Below are positions 33,318-47,572 of a stretch of DNA of 64,000 nt, one piece after another (position 1 is the stretch's first letter; every line of letters starts with the position of its first letter). The translations under genes were made by a program, and so were the position numbers. The stretch comes from Ephemerocybe angulata (taxonomy: Eukaryota; Basidiomycota; Agaricomycetes; Agaricales; Psathyrellaceae), in NCBI GenBank assembly GCA_013368325.1, contig JAACJK010000001.1, forward strand, positions 2,790,001-2,854,000, written 5' to 3'. The notes beneath the pieces were generated by a model that saw only the letters and a list, made by a program, of their open reading frames with translations, ran no database searches and was not told the DNA's origin.

Positions 33318-34778
33318 TCAAACAAGGTCATGGGGGTCATCGTATCCGCGACCGGGAGGCCATAGCTCCCTCTCATCGAAAGGCACGATCTTCGTGTGGT
33401 CATTCAGAGTCTCCAGTTTCTCCTTCAGTCGCAGGACGTTCCGACTCCTCTTGTCGAGCCGGAGAGTCTCTATCGGGTGCTCGGCCCTCTTCCGCTTGAG
33501 AACCATCAGTGTGAATGGGACCACGTCTCCGGGGGTCAATTCGCGCATGGTTAGCGTCTTCAGGAAACGCCAGGGATATGTAGGGGTCGTGGCGCTCAGT
33601 GCGTCCGAGTCAAAGAATAGATAGGCCGATGCATCTATGGTCAAATCCTGGACGTTTGGGAATGCGCTGATGAGGTTTTGGAATTGCGGGTCATCGAAGG
33701 GGCAGCCTTCCATGGTAAGGTGGGTAACGCTGGGTATCTCGGTGCAATCGAAGTTTTCCACCTCGTTCAACGCTAGTCGCTCGAGTTTGGGGACGGTGAA
33801 CAGAGGGAGGAAGCGCTCGACCGGCGTGAAGGGTTTGTGAATTCGGAGATTTTGAAGATGTGGGAGATGGATAGGGGCGGGCTCGTGTGTTGGGTCCCGG
33901 GTGTTGTGGCGGACGCAGAGTTCGTGTAGGGAAAGATTCTGCAATTGTGGGAGCGACTCGAGCAGGGACTTCAGTTGCGGCCAGGTGAAAAAGGCTTGTT
34001 CCCATCCACCGAGGTGCAGGGTTGTAATTGAAGTCGAATTGGGGTGGAGATGGCCGATGGCCGCGTTCGCGAGGCGGAGTACTGATAGGTTAGGCGCGCC
34101 ATCCAGGAATACCTGGGGCTTGGGATCAGGATACGCGGTTCTGGGGGACATTGGCCCTCTCCCATCCCGAGTTTCCCAGATGTTGATGGAGAAATGTTTC
34201 AACATTGGCACTTCGAGATATTTAAAGTGAGGTTGGATAGAGGGGATGGTAGCCGACCTCATCTCGATTGAAACGCGTCGCCAACGTTTGGCGTGGAGGC
34301 CGATGATAGTGAAGAACAGGTCTAGATCAAGAGGGTTCTCGGTCTCTGCAAAGAAAGTCATGTCGAGGAAGGCATCTCCGGACCTCTTCAGATGGGCCTC
34401 AAGGTATTCCTGAGGCTCCTGGTGCTCCCTGAAGTCAGGAGGCACGGTCATAACGATGCTGTTCCAAAGCAGCGGGGTGTGCAGGACAACCTGGCGCCAT
34501 CGTACGCACACCCGGGATGTGTCGACGAGGAACCTGAGGGCATCGAGATCGGCCCTCCCCGAACGGTTGGTACGCAGCGATGCGTGCGCGCCGCCAAAGA
34601 CCATAGACAGAAGCTCGTTCGGCAGCCTCTCGATAGCAACCTCCTGGTTCCGCAGCTGGGCATACAACGCCCTTTCGGTTTCGAGCCGCTTGTCAAGCTC
34701 TGCGAGCTGTCGCAAGAGATCCGTGCGCGTGCATTCTAGCCGCTCAATGGAGCCCTGGATGCGTTCGAGGTCGGACAT
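33318..34778 (-). CDS. F-box protein, agaricomycete type, single exon
   Basis: 486 aa without introns. Residues 1-45 form a short coiled coil (ERLECTRTDLLRQLAELDKR), followed directly by an F-box (VAIERLPNELLSMVFGGAH). The remainder consists of leucine-rich, irregular LRR-like repeats (APNLSVLRLANAAIGHL; LPQLQNLSLHELCV; HLPHLQNLRIHKPFTPVERF; FPNVQDLTIDAS). This coiled-coil plus F-box plus degenerate LRR layout is a large expanded family in mushroom-forming fungi, assumed to be SCF ubiquitin-ligase substrate adaptors. The substrate cannot be inferred. Starts at the first ATG (MSDLERIQG); its promoter is shared with the casein kinase gene on the other side. Confidence 0.9.
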   Translation of the reverse strand: MSDLERIQGSIERLECTRTDLLRQLAELDKRLETERALYAQLRNQEVAIERLPNELLSMVFGGAHASLRTNRSGRADLDALRFLVDTSRVCVRWRQVVLHTPLLWNSIVMTVPPDFREHQEPQEYLEAHLKRSGDAFLDMTFFAETENPLDLDLFFTIIGLHAKRWRRVSIEMRSATIPSIQPHFKYLEVPMLKHFSINIWETRDGRGPMSPRTAYPDPKPQVFLDGAPNLSVLRLANAAIGHLHPNSTSITTLHLGGWEQAFFTWPQLKSLLESLPQLQNLSLHELCVRHNTRDPTHEPAPIHLPHLQNLRIHKPFTPVERFLPLFTVPKLERLALNEVENFDCTEIPSVTHLTMEGCPFDDPQFQNLISAFPNVQDLTIDASAYLFFDSDALSATTPTYPWRFLKTLTMRELTPGDVVPFTLMVLKRKRAEHPIETLRLDKRSRNVLRLKEKLETLNDHTKIVPFDERELWPPGRGYDDPHDLV

Positions 34779-35155
34779 TGCGCACAGAGACCGCGGATGG
34801 GTAGCGGATGGTCTGGTCGGGTGGGCCGATATCTATGTTCCCACGGTCGGACTTCACACATCACGATAGGGGCGAGGGCACTAGGGCGGATTGGGCCCAA
34901 AAGAGAGTAGTTTTGAAGGTATTCTGACAGGAATCGTGCTGGAAGGAGACAGTCGTTAATTGTGTTGCTCTTCCGGGCGCTCAGCGTTGGACGGAGAACA
35001 TGAGGCAGGGCACGTGCTTTTTGAGGAAATGAAAGTCCGCTCTGATTGGCCAACCCGATTCTCTCCCAGGCGTCGTCTGCGTCCCCTTTGCAAGCTGGCC
35101 ACTGGCGCTCCTCCCCAGTCCACGCTCCCCCTCCCCCCTCGTCCCCGCAGACACC
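34779..35155. promoter_or_regulatory. Divergent promoter: F-box gene / casein kinase I
   Basis: 377 bp between two divergent start codons. A pyrimidine-rich tract (about 35108-35145) immediately precedes the kinase ATG, as is common at fungal transcription starts. No TATA box was recognised. Confidence 0.5.
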
Positions 35156-37207
35156 ATGACCACTCCCCATGTTATCGCATCCTCCTCGTCCGCACACCCC
35201 GCACAGTCGACGTCCAGCAATGGCATCGTGGGCAACCATTATCGAGTAGGGAAGAAGATTGGAGAGGGCTCGTTTGGAGTCGTGTTCGAGGGTCAGTACT
35301 GTCTTCATGATTCTACAGACAACGTGGAGGAACTCCCATAAAAATTGGGCGAACCTGCGTTGCTTCTCTCTTCGCCACCTCTGGTCCAGCGCCGGGAGCT
35401 ATAATTCTTCTTGCTGGATCTTGTGCTAATCCGTGGCTCGTCACAGGTACCAAGCTTGTCTCCAATACCCCAGTAGCCATCAAGTTTGTAAGTGGGAGCC
35501 CCAACACAACCCACCCAACCATTCGTGCTCATGCTGTTTCCCTCCCAGGAACCCCGGAAATCCGATGCACCGCAGTTGCGCGACGAGTTTCGCTCGTACC
35601 GAACAATGAACGGAACACGTTAGAGCATTCCCCTCCTTGCATGTTTGCGACTCTAACCCGTCATTTTCGCTTCCAGTGGGTGTTCCCCAGGTGCACTACT
35701 TTGGGCAGGAAGGTCTGCACAATGTGCTAGTCATCGACCTCCTTGGCCCCAATCTCGAGGATCTTTTCGATATGTGCGGGCGCAAGTTCTCAATTAAAAC
35801 TGTGTGCATGGCAGCGAAACAGATGGTACCGCCTTCCCGCCCGTGCTTTTCCATGATGGGTCGCTAAAACGACGCCTTGCAGATTACCCGTGTCCAAGCC
35901 ATCCACGAGAAATCCCTCATTTACCGAGATATCAAACCGGACAACTTCTTGATTGGAGTACCAGGCAGCAAGACTGCGAACAACATTCACATCATCGGTA
36001 ATGAACAACCCTGCTTCATTAGGAATGCACGCTAATCGTTCCCTTAGATTTCGGAATGGCGAAGCATTACAGAGACCCCAAGACCAAAGTTCACATTCCT
36101 TACCGCGAACGCAAATCATTATCCGGAACAGCGCGATACATGTCCATCAACACTCATTTGGGTCGTGAGCAGTCACGACGTGATGACCTGGAATCCCTCG
36201 GCCATGTTTTCATGTACTTCCTTCGAGGAGGCCTTCCCTGGCAGGGTCTCCGAGCGGCGACGAACAAGCAAAAGTACGAGAAAATCGGCGAGAAGAAGCA
36301 ATCGACCGCCATCTCAGAACTGTGCGAAGGGTTCCCAGGTATTTGCCTCCCCTGTCTTTTTAGCTCCGTTGGCGCTGACGTTGTTCTGCAGAGGAGTTCA
36401 CCATCTATATGAATTACGTTCGTAAGCTCGGGTTTGAAGAAACCCCTGACTACGACTTCCTTCGCGAGCTCTTCACCAAGGTTCTGAGGACGTCAGGCGA
36501 GACCGACGACAACATCTTCGACTGGAATCTTCTTAACAATGGCAAGGGATGGGAAGCTGGCAACGTGAGTGTCCGTTTAACATACGTTTTTCTCGTGCTT
36601 AACCCCGTCAAATCAGCCCCACGCAAGCACCCATCAATCAAGACACGGTGATCGCGAGCACCGCCGTGAACATGGTCGTCGTTCCCGCCAGCCTGCGAAT
36701 GCAGATGGTACCACACCGAACGGCCTCGTCGTCAGCCCAGCCCCAGCGCACATGAAGAGCAGTCGTCGACAGGCCGCTGAGCGGGGCGTTTCGTCGCGCG
36801 ATGTCAACCAGAGCACTAACCCCGTCGCTCCTAACAGCCGACGCGGCAGCCAGCAACGCGACATCAATGCCCTCAACAGCGCCGGCATACCCACTCCTCA
36901 TCCGTACGCAACTGCTCCCAGTCCCAATGGATACCGTAATGGAAACCCACAATATGGTAGACAATCACCCAACGCGCAATCGCAGCTGCAGACCGGTCTG
37001 CATCCCAATGGTTCAGAGTCGTTCCTCTACGCTCAGAACCAAGGGAAATATGGAAACTCTCGCGATGGAACTGCCGCGACACCTCAACGCGATGCGTATG
37101 GCGGAACCCGGCAAATGGGCATTTACGACCGAGATATGCAGAGAGGAAACCAGGACGATCATGGCAGCAAGAAGCGTGGATTCTTCTCGGCGCTCTGCTG
37201 TCGATAG
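35156..37207 (+). CDS. Casein kinase I, membrane-anchored Yck-type
   Basis: Ser/Thr kinase of the CK1 family. Eight exons (35156-35291, 35447-35487, 35549-35618, 35677-35825, 35883-35997, 36048-36338, 36392-36564, 36617-37207) give 521 aa. Kinase motifs: [12 protein letters not shown] (Gly loop), VAIKF (Lys), [12 protein letters not shown] (catalytic loop), [10 protein letters not shown] (DFG), and CK1's own [19 protein letters not shown] in place of APE. The Ser/Asn/Gln-rich tail ends [12 protein letters not shown]. A terminal Cys-Cys is palmitoylated in yeast Yck1/Yck2, which anchors the kinase at the plasma membrane, so the same is expected here. Roles in yeast include nutrient sensing, endocytosis and morphogenesis. 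Strong, complete model. Confidence 0.96.
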
Positions 37208-38248
37208 ATGCTTCTCCATACCTGCTCCTAATATTTCCTTCCTCTCTGGTTACCCACCCTCCTGTGCGCGCTGGTTGCGCCCTCCTTTACCACCTCTTAT
37301 ATGGAGCTCCTCCTCTATGGCCGCAACCCGCCTTCAAGCATGGTTGGTCCCCTCGTTAGACTATCTCGGTTTAAACTCTACCCTGCCTGTTCTGTTCATG
37401 TAACGCTATCGACGACGACTTTTCCTAACGCTCACGTTCCCTCGACTTTTGGTTTTTCATTGCTCATTCTCATCTCCCCCTTTCATCATTCATCCGCTCA
37501 TCCAACCATCCATCCAGTGATCCTTCCATCCATCCCCCGATTAAATAACCATTCAACCCGCTCCGCACCCGCACCCATCGATGATGTTTTAAAGTTTTTG
37601 GACGGACCGGCATTTGGATTTGTTGCAACTGTTCTAAGTACTATAGCTTACATAGAGTATACCTCCACCTAGTACCTTCGACCGTCGCCTTGTCGGACTT
37701 GGAGCGTCGTCGAACTGTCATGACCTTTTCTTCTTCTTCTCCTGAGTCTGTTTGTCTGTCTGTCTGTCTGTCTCCTCTTCTCTTCTCTCGCAATCCCCTT
37801 TCTCATTCAACTCGCCCTTCTCTTCCGATTCCTCCTATATCCAAGCTTTCATGTTTTCCATCTCCTTTGTATTATGTAGGTCTATCTATATTCTTTAATC
37901 GCAATATGAACGACTTGTCTTTGGAATACTGAGAGCAAGGCCATGCTTGCACGATATGCCAGAGGCCCGGAGCTTGGCTGGATTCAAGGAAGGCCGCTCA
38001 GCCGGAGCATTGCGTTGATCCATGCCTCGCGGCTAATTCTGATATCTGTTATCTCGCGCGACTCGGCGCTTAATCCCTGTCTTCTACCATCGTCATCTAT
38101 TCTCATACTAAGCTACTTCAAGTTTAGGGCTCCATCCTCTATCATTTATCCATCCATCTCTATCGTCATTGCACCGAGCGCACGGCGAGGAAGGAATCTA
38201 CGAGATAATCTCAGACCATTATAAATACCCAGACGCACGCACAGGAAG
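37208..38248. other. 1 kb pyrimidine-rich spacer: kinase 3' UTR and PFK-2 promoter
   Basis: Very C+T-rich on the plus strand, with no supported gene. A TTATAAATA element at 38219-38227 lies only about 22 bp before the assigned PFK-2 ATG, which is close for a TATA box driving that start. Confidence 0.45.
37753..37772 (+). repeat. (TGTC)5 microsatellite
   Basis: Five perfect TGTC units in the pyrimidine-rich spacer downstream of the casein kinase gene. Ordinary slippage repeat. Confidence 0.9.
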
Positions 38249-41111
<2,863 letters not shown>

Positions 41112-42027
41112 GCTGTGAATGGAATAGAAATACTAGAAGAGGTAGAAGTGAAATGTATCTTTCTTTGTATATAGGTGTAGACGCCCTGAATACCTCCACC
41201 GAACCTCCACGCTCTCGAGACCAAGAGCATTGACGGGCGCTAGAGGCCGAATAAATCCGACTCGGCTAGGAATTGTGGGCGCATATCGAATTTTGTTTAC
41301 TTATTCAGGGCGCTTTGCTCGCTTCACAAACTGGCGCCATTGATGAGATCACGGAGAGGATGGATGCTGGACTCGGAGAAGGAAATGGGGTGACCTCCAC
41401 TTGCTTGCCTCCACGGGGCCACCCCGAAGTTTAGCAAGATAAAAAGAAGATTAAGGCCACCCCGGAATCCGAGACAGAAGTCGCAGCAGTGGGTCTTGTT
41501 GTTATGTTTTTGGTTGCTCAGATGACCGAAGTTGAAGACTGAATGATACCGAATATATTCGGTACTAATTATGCTTTGATGCCGCTAAGTTACAGGTGAC
41601 CCTGTCCGAGACCTGGCCAGTCGTTTACGAATCGTACGACGGCCGTTGGTCGATTCTCATCATCAATTTTGGGGTGGCGGACTGCGCTCTGCTGACCTCC
41701 CGCCGCTGCTGGGCTCGCCAGGGTAGCAGATAGCAGAGAGCGGGGACTGTCCAGGCGAGACATTGACAAGCCCGAGCCCCTCGATCCAGCTGGACGGAAA
41801 TGGGCGCGGAATGGCCCGATTTGGGAACGCCGAAAGCAATATGGGTCGATTGATGTCACAAACCCCACAGTTCCCACCGATTTCTCGAAATCCTAAGAAT
41901 CGCCCCTAAATCCGAGTTTGTATAAATATAAAGAGGTCTAGCCTGACTTGAGCTTGCATCCAAGACCTCGTCTACCACCACCACCCCGTCTCAGCCAGCC
42001 AACCAGGTCCCACTACCAACCAACACT
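41112..42027. other. 0.9 kb intergenic region with promoter of the next gene
   Basis: No supported gene. A 95-codon minus-strand ORF (41877-41590) has no domain. The right end holds the TATA box and leader of the small mitochondrial-type gene. Confidence 0.45.
41921..41928 (+). promoter_or_regulatory. TATA box of the 174-aa gene
   Basis: TATAAATA, about 107 bp upstream of the ATG at 42028, in an otherwise mixed-composition leader. Best TATA box in the window. Confidence 0.65.
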
Positions 42028-42552
42028 ATGTCGAGCATCCTCCGCAACACCGCTACGCGCGCCTCCAAGCAACTCGCCGCCGCCTCTGGCGTGCGCGCCT
42101 TCCACACGCCCTTCGCCGTACTGGGCCCGTCGCCCCTGCCGTCGAGCAGCGGGTCAGCCAACTCGTTCGCCGCGCAATACGAGAAGCAATACGACACCAC
42201 ACACGAGCCGTTCGTCTCCAGCAGCGGCCACCGCACATACGTCGTCTCGGAGCCCGACGCTTCGTACAAACACTACGCCGTCCCCGCCGGCGCCTACCCC
42301 ACATCGGCGCCGTATGTCCAGTTCAACGCTACGGAGGCGCCGGAGTACGATAGGAACAACGTGAGCTCGACGGCGGCGGACCTCCTTGCGCACCCGTTTA
42401 CGGCGAGCGCTGCGCTTAATGAGGCGAGCGCGGAGAAGAGGGGTGCACAGGGGTCGAAGCGCCTTTCGGATCGCAATCCCCAGCCGGACGGTCCTGCTGC
42501 GGCCAAGTTCTCGAAAGGGGGCGTTCAGAACGCCTGGAAGATGCGCATCTGA
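42028..42552 (+). CDS. Small basidiomycete protein with mitochondrial-type leader
   Basis: 174 aa, single exon, starting MSSILRNTATRASKQLAAAS: Arg/Lys, Ser and Ala with no acids over 25 residues, a typical mitochondrial presequence, with a plausible cleavage after VRAFHT. The rest is polar and probably disordered: GHRTYVVSEPDASYKHYAVP, GAYPTSAPYVQFNATEAPEY and a conserved-looking end SDRNPQPDGPAAAKFSKGGVQNAWKMRI. I recognise this layout as recurring in basidiomycetes (YVVSEPD, ERNPQPD and NAW-K blocks) but know of no function. Strong start context and its own TATA box support a real, well-expressed gene. Confidence 0.8.
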   Translation: MSSILRNTATRASKQLAAASGVRAFHTPFAVLGPSPLPSSSGSANSFAAQYEKQYDTTHEPFVSSSGHRTYVVSEPDASYKHYAVPAGAYPTSAPYVQFNATEAPEYDRNNVSSTAADLLAHPFTASAALNEASAEKRGAQGSKRLSDRNPQPDGPAAAKFSKGGVQNAWKMRI

Positions 42553-43248
42553 GGAGGTGTATGCGTTCCAAAATCAAACAAATGTCGCCTCGGCGACGAC
42601 CTTCTGCATTCAGTCTCTCATCCTCCCTTGCCCTTCCAAGCTGGGTTCGTCTTGTGGTTCCTTCCATCCATCCCTCCCATCATCATTCCATTCATCCATA
42701 TTATCCCCCATAGAGTAGGAGTGGTCTCGGTTTCTGTCTCATCGTCATGTGGTTTAAATTTCAGATTCCCTCCGTGTACTATAGTATGTACTGGCCTGCG
42801 CCTGTTGTGTGTTCATATTCTCTGCACTTCTTTACGATACGTTCAAGTTTCTTGTCATGACCATGATAAAACTAGTAATTTTCATCCTAGTAATCCTCTT
42901 CCAATGCGACACGACTTCCATTGCATCTCTATTGTGTATATGCGCTTTGACCAGGGTCAGATGATAGGTCAGGCGAGGGGGAAGCAGGACATCTAATCAA
43001 AGTCAAGCCTGGCCAAGCGGAGAGACCGCCGTCGAAGCTCATTAGAAGCACGTCTAGAATGGTATGAGGGACACGTTTCTTGGATGGTAACGAAATGTCA
43101 TGTCAAGGCGACGGGCAAGGGACACCGTCCCGGTGCAAGGGACTCCAGACGGATGCCCGAGATAGCACTGGAATTCAACACACTGGGTCTACCTCTCCTA
43201 GAGGGTACCAGGCTAATTACACGCACGAGGAACTTGTTTAGAAACGGA

Positions 43249-44043
43249 AAGTATGTCTTCGTGTTCTGAGAGCGCAAGTTACCGAGCTAAGGTTCGAAGA
43301 AGAGAAGATGCGCGCGCACCGTTTGGCTGTACCGGCGTACCCATATCAGGCCGAGGGCGCTAATATAGCGGCGCTTCTTTGTGGATGACAGAATTGGGGT
43401 CGAGATGGGACTCGGTTTGTTACGGGGGCTGAATATTGAATCCCTCAAGTCAGAAGTGGAGGAAATGGTATGGAGTTCGGAATATCGGGACGGGGAGTCC
43501 TTGGAGGGTAAGGACGTTCAACGCCACGATGAGTAAGATTCAGAGGGCCGGAGCCTAGCCGCAGCTACATATGATAGGGAGTGGCGAGCGCGAGATAGTA
43601 CACGGGGTAATGCTTGAGTTCCCGTTTATACGGAGGTCTCGTGGTGAGGTGCACTGTGGGCGTATAGGTCCGAGAGGTATGGAATATGTACCTGCCAGAG
43701 AGTTTGGGGAGGGAAAGTCGAAACATGACTACGAAAGTGGCGGGTTCAAAAGCGATTGGCAAGGCAGCTTGTCAGCTAGAGTGTGTCCTTGGACGGCGTG
43801 GGCGGCGCATGTAGTTCCAAGGGCGGCAGATAGGACAGGCTGAATAGAAAGATGAGCGCAACTGTTTCGACGCCAGTCCGTCCGGTCGACAGTGATGCAT
43901 TGTCTTTGTATAAATCCGCGAGGTATTATGGGGTGGAGACGTGATCGCCTCCAAGAGAGTATGGCAAGGGCAAGGCGAAACGCGAACCTAGATGACTCCA
44001 GGAGAGGGTGGGTGTCTCGCCTATCGGGGTGGGCCCTGGGCTG
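43249..44043. repeat. Tandem duplication, copy A
   Basis: About 795 bp. It begins AAGTATGTCTTCGTGTTCTG and ends near GGGTGGGCCCTGGGCTG. It aligns along its length with copy B (44044-44729) at clearly high but imperfect identity, with several small insertions and deletions. Not a known transposon: no terminal inverted repeats and no transposase frame were seen. Confidence 0.8.
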
Positions 44044-44729
44044 AAGTATGTCTTCGTGTTCTGAGAGCGCAAGTCACCGAGCTAAAGGTTCTAAGAAGAG
44101 AAGATGCGCGCGCGCACCATTTGGCTGTACCGTCGTGCCAATATCAGGCCGAGGGCGCAAATGTAGCGGCGCTTCTTTGTGGATGACAGAGATGGGGTCG
44201 ACTCGGTTGGTTGCGGGAGGTGAAGCCCTCAAGTCGGAAGTGGGGGCAATGGTATGGTATTCGGAATATCGGGACGGGGAGAACTTGGAGGGTGAGGACG
44301 TTCAACGCCACCATCCATGAGTAAGATTCAGAGGGCCGGAGCCTAGCCGCAGCTACATATGATAGGGAGTGGCGAGGATTAGATAGTACACAGGGTAATT
44401 CCTGAATTCTCCGTAGTCGTATGTCCGAGAGGTATGGAATGGGGACGGGATCGCCCGCTAGAGTTTGGGGACGGTGTCGAAACATGACCACGAAAGTGGA
44501 GAGTTCAATAGATATTTGTAAGGCGGCTTGTCAGTTAGAGTATGTTCTCGGACGGCATCGGTCGCGCATGTAGTTCCAAGGGCGGCAGAAAGGACAGGAT
44601 GAAGAGGTATGGGGTGGAGACGTGATCGCCGCCAAGACAGTATGGCAAGAGCAACGCGAAACGCGAACCTGGATGTTGGGACTCCAGGAGAGGGTTGGTG
44701 CCTCGCCCATTGGGGTGGGTCCTGAGCTG
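44044..44729. repeat. Tandem duplication, copy B
   Basis: About 686 bp, immediately following copy A. Shared blocks include GAGAGCGCAAGT-ACCGAGCTAA, GGCGCTTCTTTGTGGATGAC, GATTCAGAGGGCCGGAGCCT, and GGGGTGGAGACGTGATCGCC near the end. It is shorter than A by about 110 bp, mostly through deletions after the middle. Confidence 0.8.
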
Positions 44730-45634
44730 CCGTGGTCCGTCTGTTTACCCCGAAGGACGGAAGTTGCGAGAACCCGATGTGAGTTCAATGGATTTTCGCT
44801 CATAGAATGAGCGCACCGCGCAGCTGTTTCGAAGTTTGCTGCGCTTGGACTAGGGAATGTCAAGAGGCCGTAGATTCTCTGGGAGATAAAGGATGCAAAT
44901 CGCATGAATAGAAAGATGCGCCCAGCAAGGGGAAAATGGGACAGCGCCCCCGGACACGCAAGAGAGCCGGTCTTTGAGATGCAGACCACGATCGAATTTT
45001 GGTCAAAAAGATGCACTTTCATGATGCGACAATCTAGCTGGCGAGCTTTCTTCTGCAGGAATAGACATGGATTAACTGGCCGTATCGATACGTACGCAGG
45101 GATGATGGTGACGCGTCTTTTCTGCGAGATATAGATAGTCAACCATGGAGACGGACCAGGATTGATTGTAGCGTAATGTCGGACTCGGCAAGAACGTCGA
45201 TTGAAGCGTTTCAAGGGCTGCTAAGCAGTAAGACTGGACTCTGGTCGAGCTTTAGCACTGTGACCTAGAAGTAAGAGGCAGAGATCCATGAGATGTGAAG
45301 AGCGCCAATCGTCGACGCGGAGTTATCGCGTTTAGGTACAGTCCGAGCGTGTTGCCAGATGTGGTGAAGAGCGTTGCCCGAACGTGCTTCAGATTGCCCA
45401 ATTGCGCTCTTGCAATACAAAAGTATTAGTCTTGAAGAAACCGAGAAGACTACGCCGGATGGTGGTGAAACGATTGTTGTGGAATGAAAGAAAGGACAGT
45501 TCGTTGACCTTTCGCGCGCTGCGCCACATGGAATGAGTGATCACGGTACGAAATGAGACCCATTCCTCTCTTGACCACAAACTCTCACAGCGCTCACAAC
45601 CAACTCACAACGCCAGTGGCCCGCCCCGCCCACC

Positions 45635-47572
45635 ATGACGGTCTTTCTGCCCCTCGAGGAGGAAACTCCCATCCCACAGACACCGCCGTTCTTGGCAGAG
45701 CCAGCAGATCGAAATGCGGGGTTGGCGAAAGTGGTCCAGGCGGTGCTGAAAGCGAAGCGAATCGTGGTGATTTGTGGTGCGTGGCATCCTCATGGTGCCG
45801 TCCCCCGGGCTCTGAACCCCAGATTGCTGTTCGCTTAGGTGCTGGGATATCCGTGCAGGCGGGGATCCCCGACTTCCGCTCAACAGACGGCCTGTTCAGA
45901 ACGCTGAAGCGAGACAACCCCAGAGAGGCGCTGAGCTCGGGGAAGGACCTGTTCGATGCGTCTGTCTTCAACGTGAGCCAGCTTCTCTTACTGCGCCGTC
46001 ACGGCCCACGAAACTCACGATGTGCTGCAGTCTGAGCACACTACGTCCCTCTTCTGCCAGATGATGGCCCAGTTGTCAGACATGTCGCAGAACGCAGAAC
46101 CGACAGCGTTCCATCAGCTTCTCCGCGCCCTCGATGATCGCGGGCGTCTGCTGCGGGTCTATACGCAAAACATCGATGCGATAGAGCAGAAGTGTGGTCT
46201 CTCATTCGGCGTTCCTGATATAGGAAACAAAAAGTCTCGGGGGAGGAAAATGAAGGCGAACAAGGAGGACGCCGCGGGGGATCAGAACCACGGGGGACAG
46301 CAACCTCAAGCATCTTCTTCCAGACTTCCTACGCCTACTCCAGAGACTCCGCGATGCATCCCCCTTCATGGAACGCTGCAGATGATGCATTGCCAAATAT
46401 GCAGTCATTCATTTCCCCTTCAGGACTATCTACCCTCGCTGAACGCGGGACAGCCGCCCCATTGTCCAGAGTGCACCAACCTCGAACAGACCCGGGCGAT
46501 GGTTGGTAAGCGACCCAGAGGGGTGGGCAAACTGCGACCGAGCGTCGTACTCTACAATGAAGCACACAACAACGGGGAAGGTGTAGGGAATGTGGTGCAG
46601 AAGGACCTCATAGGATCATCAAAGGGGAAGGGACGTAGCGGGGCTGATTTTCTGTTGGTTGTCGGGACGAGCCTTCGGATACCGGGGACGAAGAGGATGG
46701 TGCGCGAGTTTGCGAAAGCGGTCCGATCGCGTGGTGCAGGGTCTTCGATAAGGGAAGAAGTGTCAGGGTCTGGATCTACGACGCCGAATGATTCCTCCCG
46801 GCATTCGCCCTCGATCGACGAGGATCCTCCACCTGCGCCTATGAAGGCGGTGTACCTCAATCTTGACTTCCCGGTCGGGACGCGGGAGTGGGAGGGCGTG
46901 TTCGACGCGTGGGTGCAGGGTGATGCGCAGACTTTTGCTGAAATGCTGAGGGATGAAATTAAGAAGGAGACGCAGGCGAAGGAGATGGCGTCGGAGAGGA
47001 AGAGAAGGAGGGAAGAGGAAGCTGCAGCAGCCGCCACAGCTGCAAGTGAACCTTCGGACATGGAGACGGAGCCTATAGATCTGCCTCCCACACCACAGGC
47101 CACACCGAAGAAGAGAGGCGCGACGACGTCATTAAAATCTACGCCCTCCAAGCGACACAAGGTACCTAAGAGCTCGAGGACGGCGAAAAAAGGTGCTAAC
47201 AGTGTTCGTGGTGAGGATGAGGACGGTCGGAGGAAGGTCAAAGCGCTGCCAGAGGCGCCACCGCCCCCGTTGCCCATCACGCCTCCCCCGTCGTCGTCAC
47301 GGCGCAGGACTGAGTACACTGTGCTCCCGGTCTCCCCGCTCTCGGATGCATCCCCGCCCCCGCTGAGGCAGTGGAAGACTCCGAGCCTTGGCTATGCAAC
47401 GTTGGGACCGAGTCGGAGGTATGAGTGTGAGCGGGCGCAGTGGGCACCGTACCGCTCCACGTACGCGCCTCTCAATATTCTGACGTCGTCGATCCGGTCA
47501 ACGCTAGAGGATGATGAGCGGGAGTGTTTGCCGGTGGAAGTTGGTCAGTATAGGTATCGAGGGGCCGGTTGA
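45635..47572 (+). CDS. Class I sirtuin, Hst3/Hst4-like NAD-dependent deacetylase
   Basis: Nuclear NAD-dependent histone deacetylase family; yeast Hst3/Hst4 remove H3K56 acetylation. Three exons (45635-45776, 45839-45972, 46031-47572) give 605 aa. Motifs: VVICGAGISVQAGIPDFRS (NAD loop, completed across intron 1), LRVYTQNIDAIEQ, catalytic His in IPLHGTLQ, zinc site CQIC...CPEC, RPSVVLYNEAH and LLVVGTSLRIPGTKRMV. An insertion of about 55 residues (Lys-, Gln-, Ser- and Pro-rich) splits TQNID from the catalytic LHGT. The C-terminal 200 residues are disordered, with a basic stretch resembling a nuclear signal (KKRGATTSLKSTPSKRHK). The RPSVVLYNE form and the long tail favour Hst3/4 over Sir2/Hst2. 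Confidence 0.92.

Larger units (their letters stand above)
42553..45634. other. 3.1 kb gene-poor region containing a diverged tandem duplication
   Basis: No complete gene was recognised on either strand. The first 400 bp is the 3' UTR of the preceding gene. From 43249 to 44729 two copies of one unit lie head to tail. ORFs within the copies are short, differ between copies and carry no domain. The last 90 bp is the promoter and leader of the sirtuin gene. Confidence 0.5.

Noticed and set aside
43010..43085. tRNA-like GGCCAAGCGG block
   Set aside because: Looks like a D-arm of a Ser/Leu tRNA, but no anticodon stem or T-arm (GGTTCGA) follows at the right spacing.
46552..47319. 255-codon minus-strand ORF
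   Set aside because: Antisense to the sirtuin tail; no domain.
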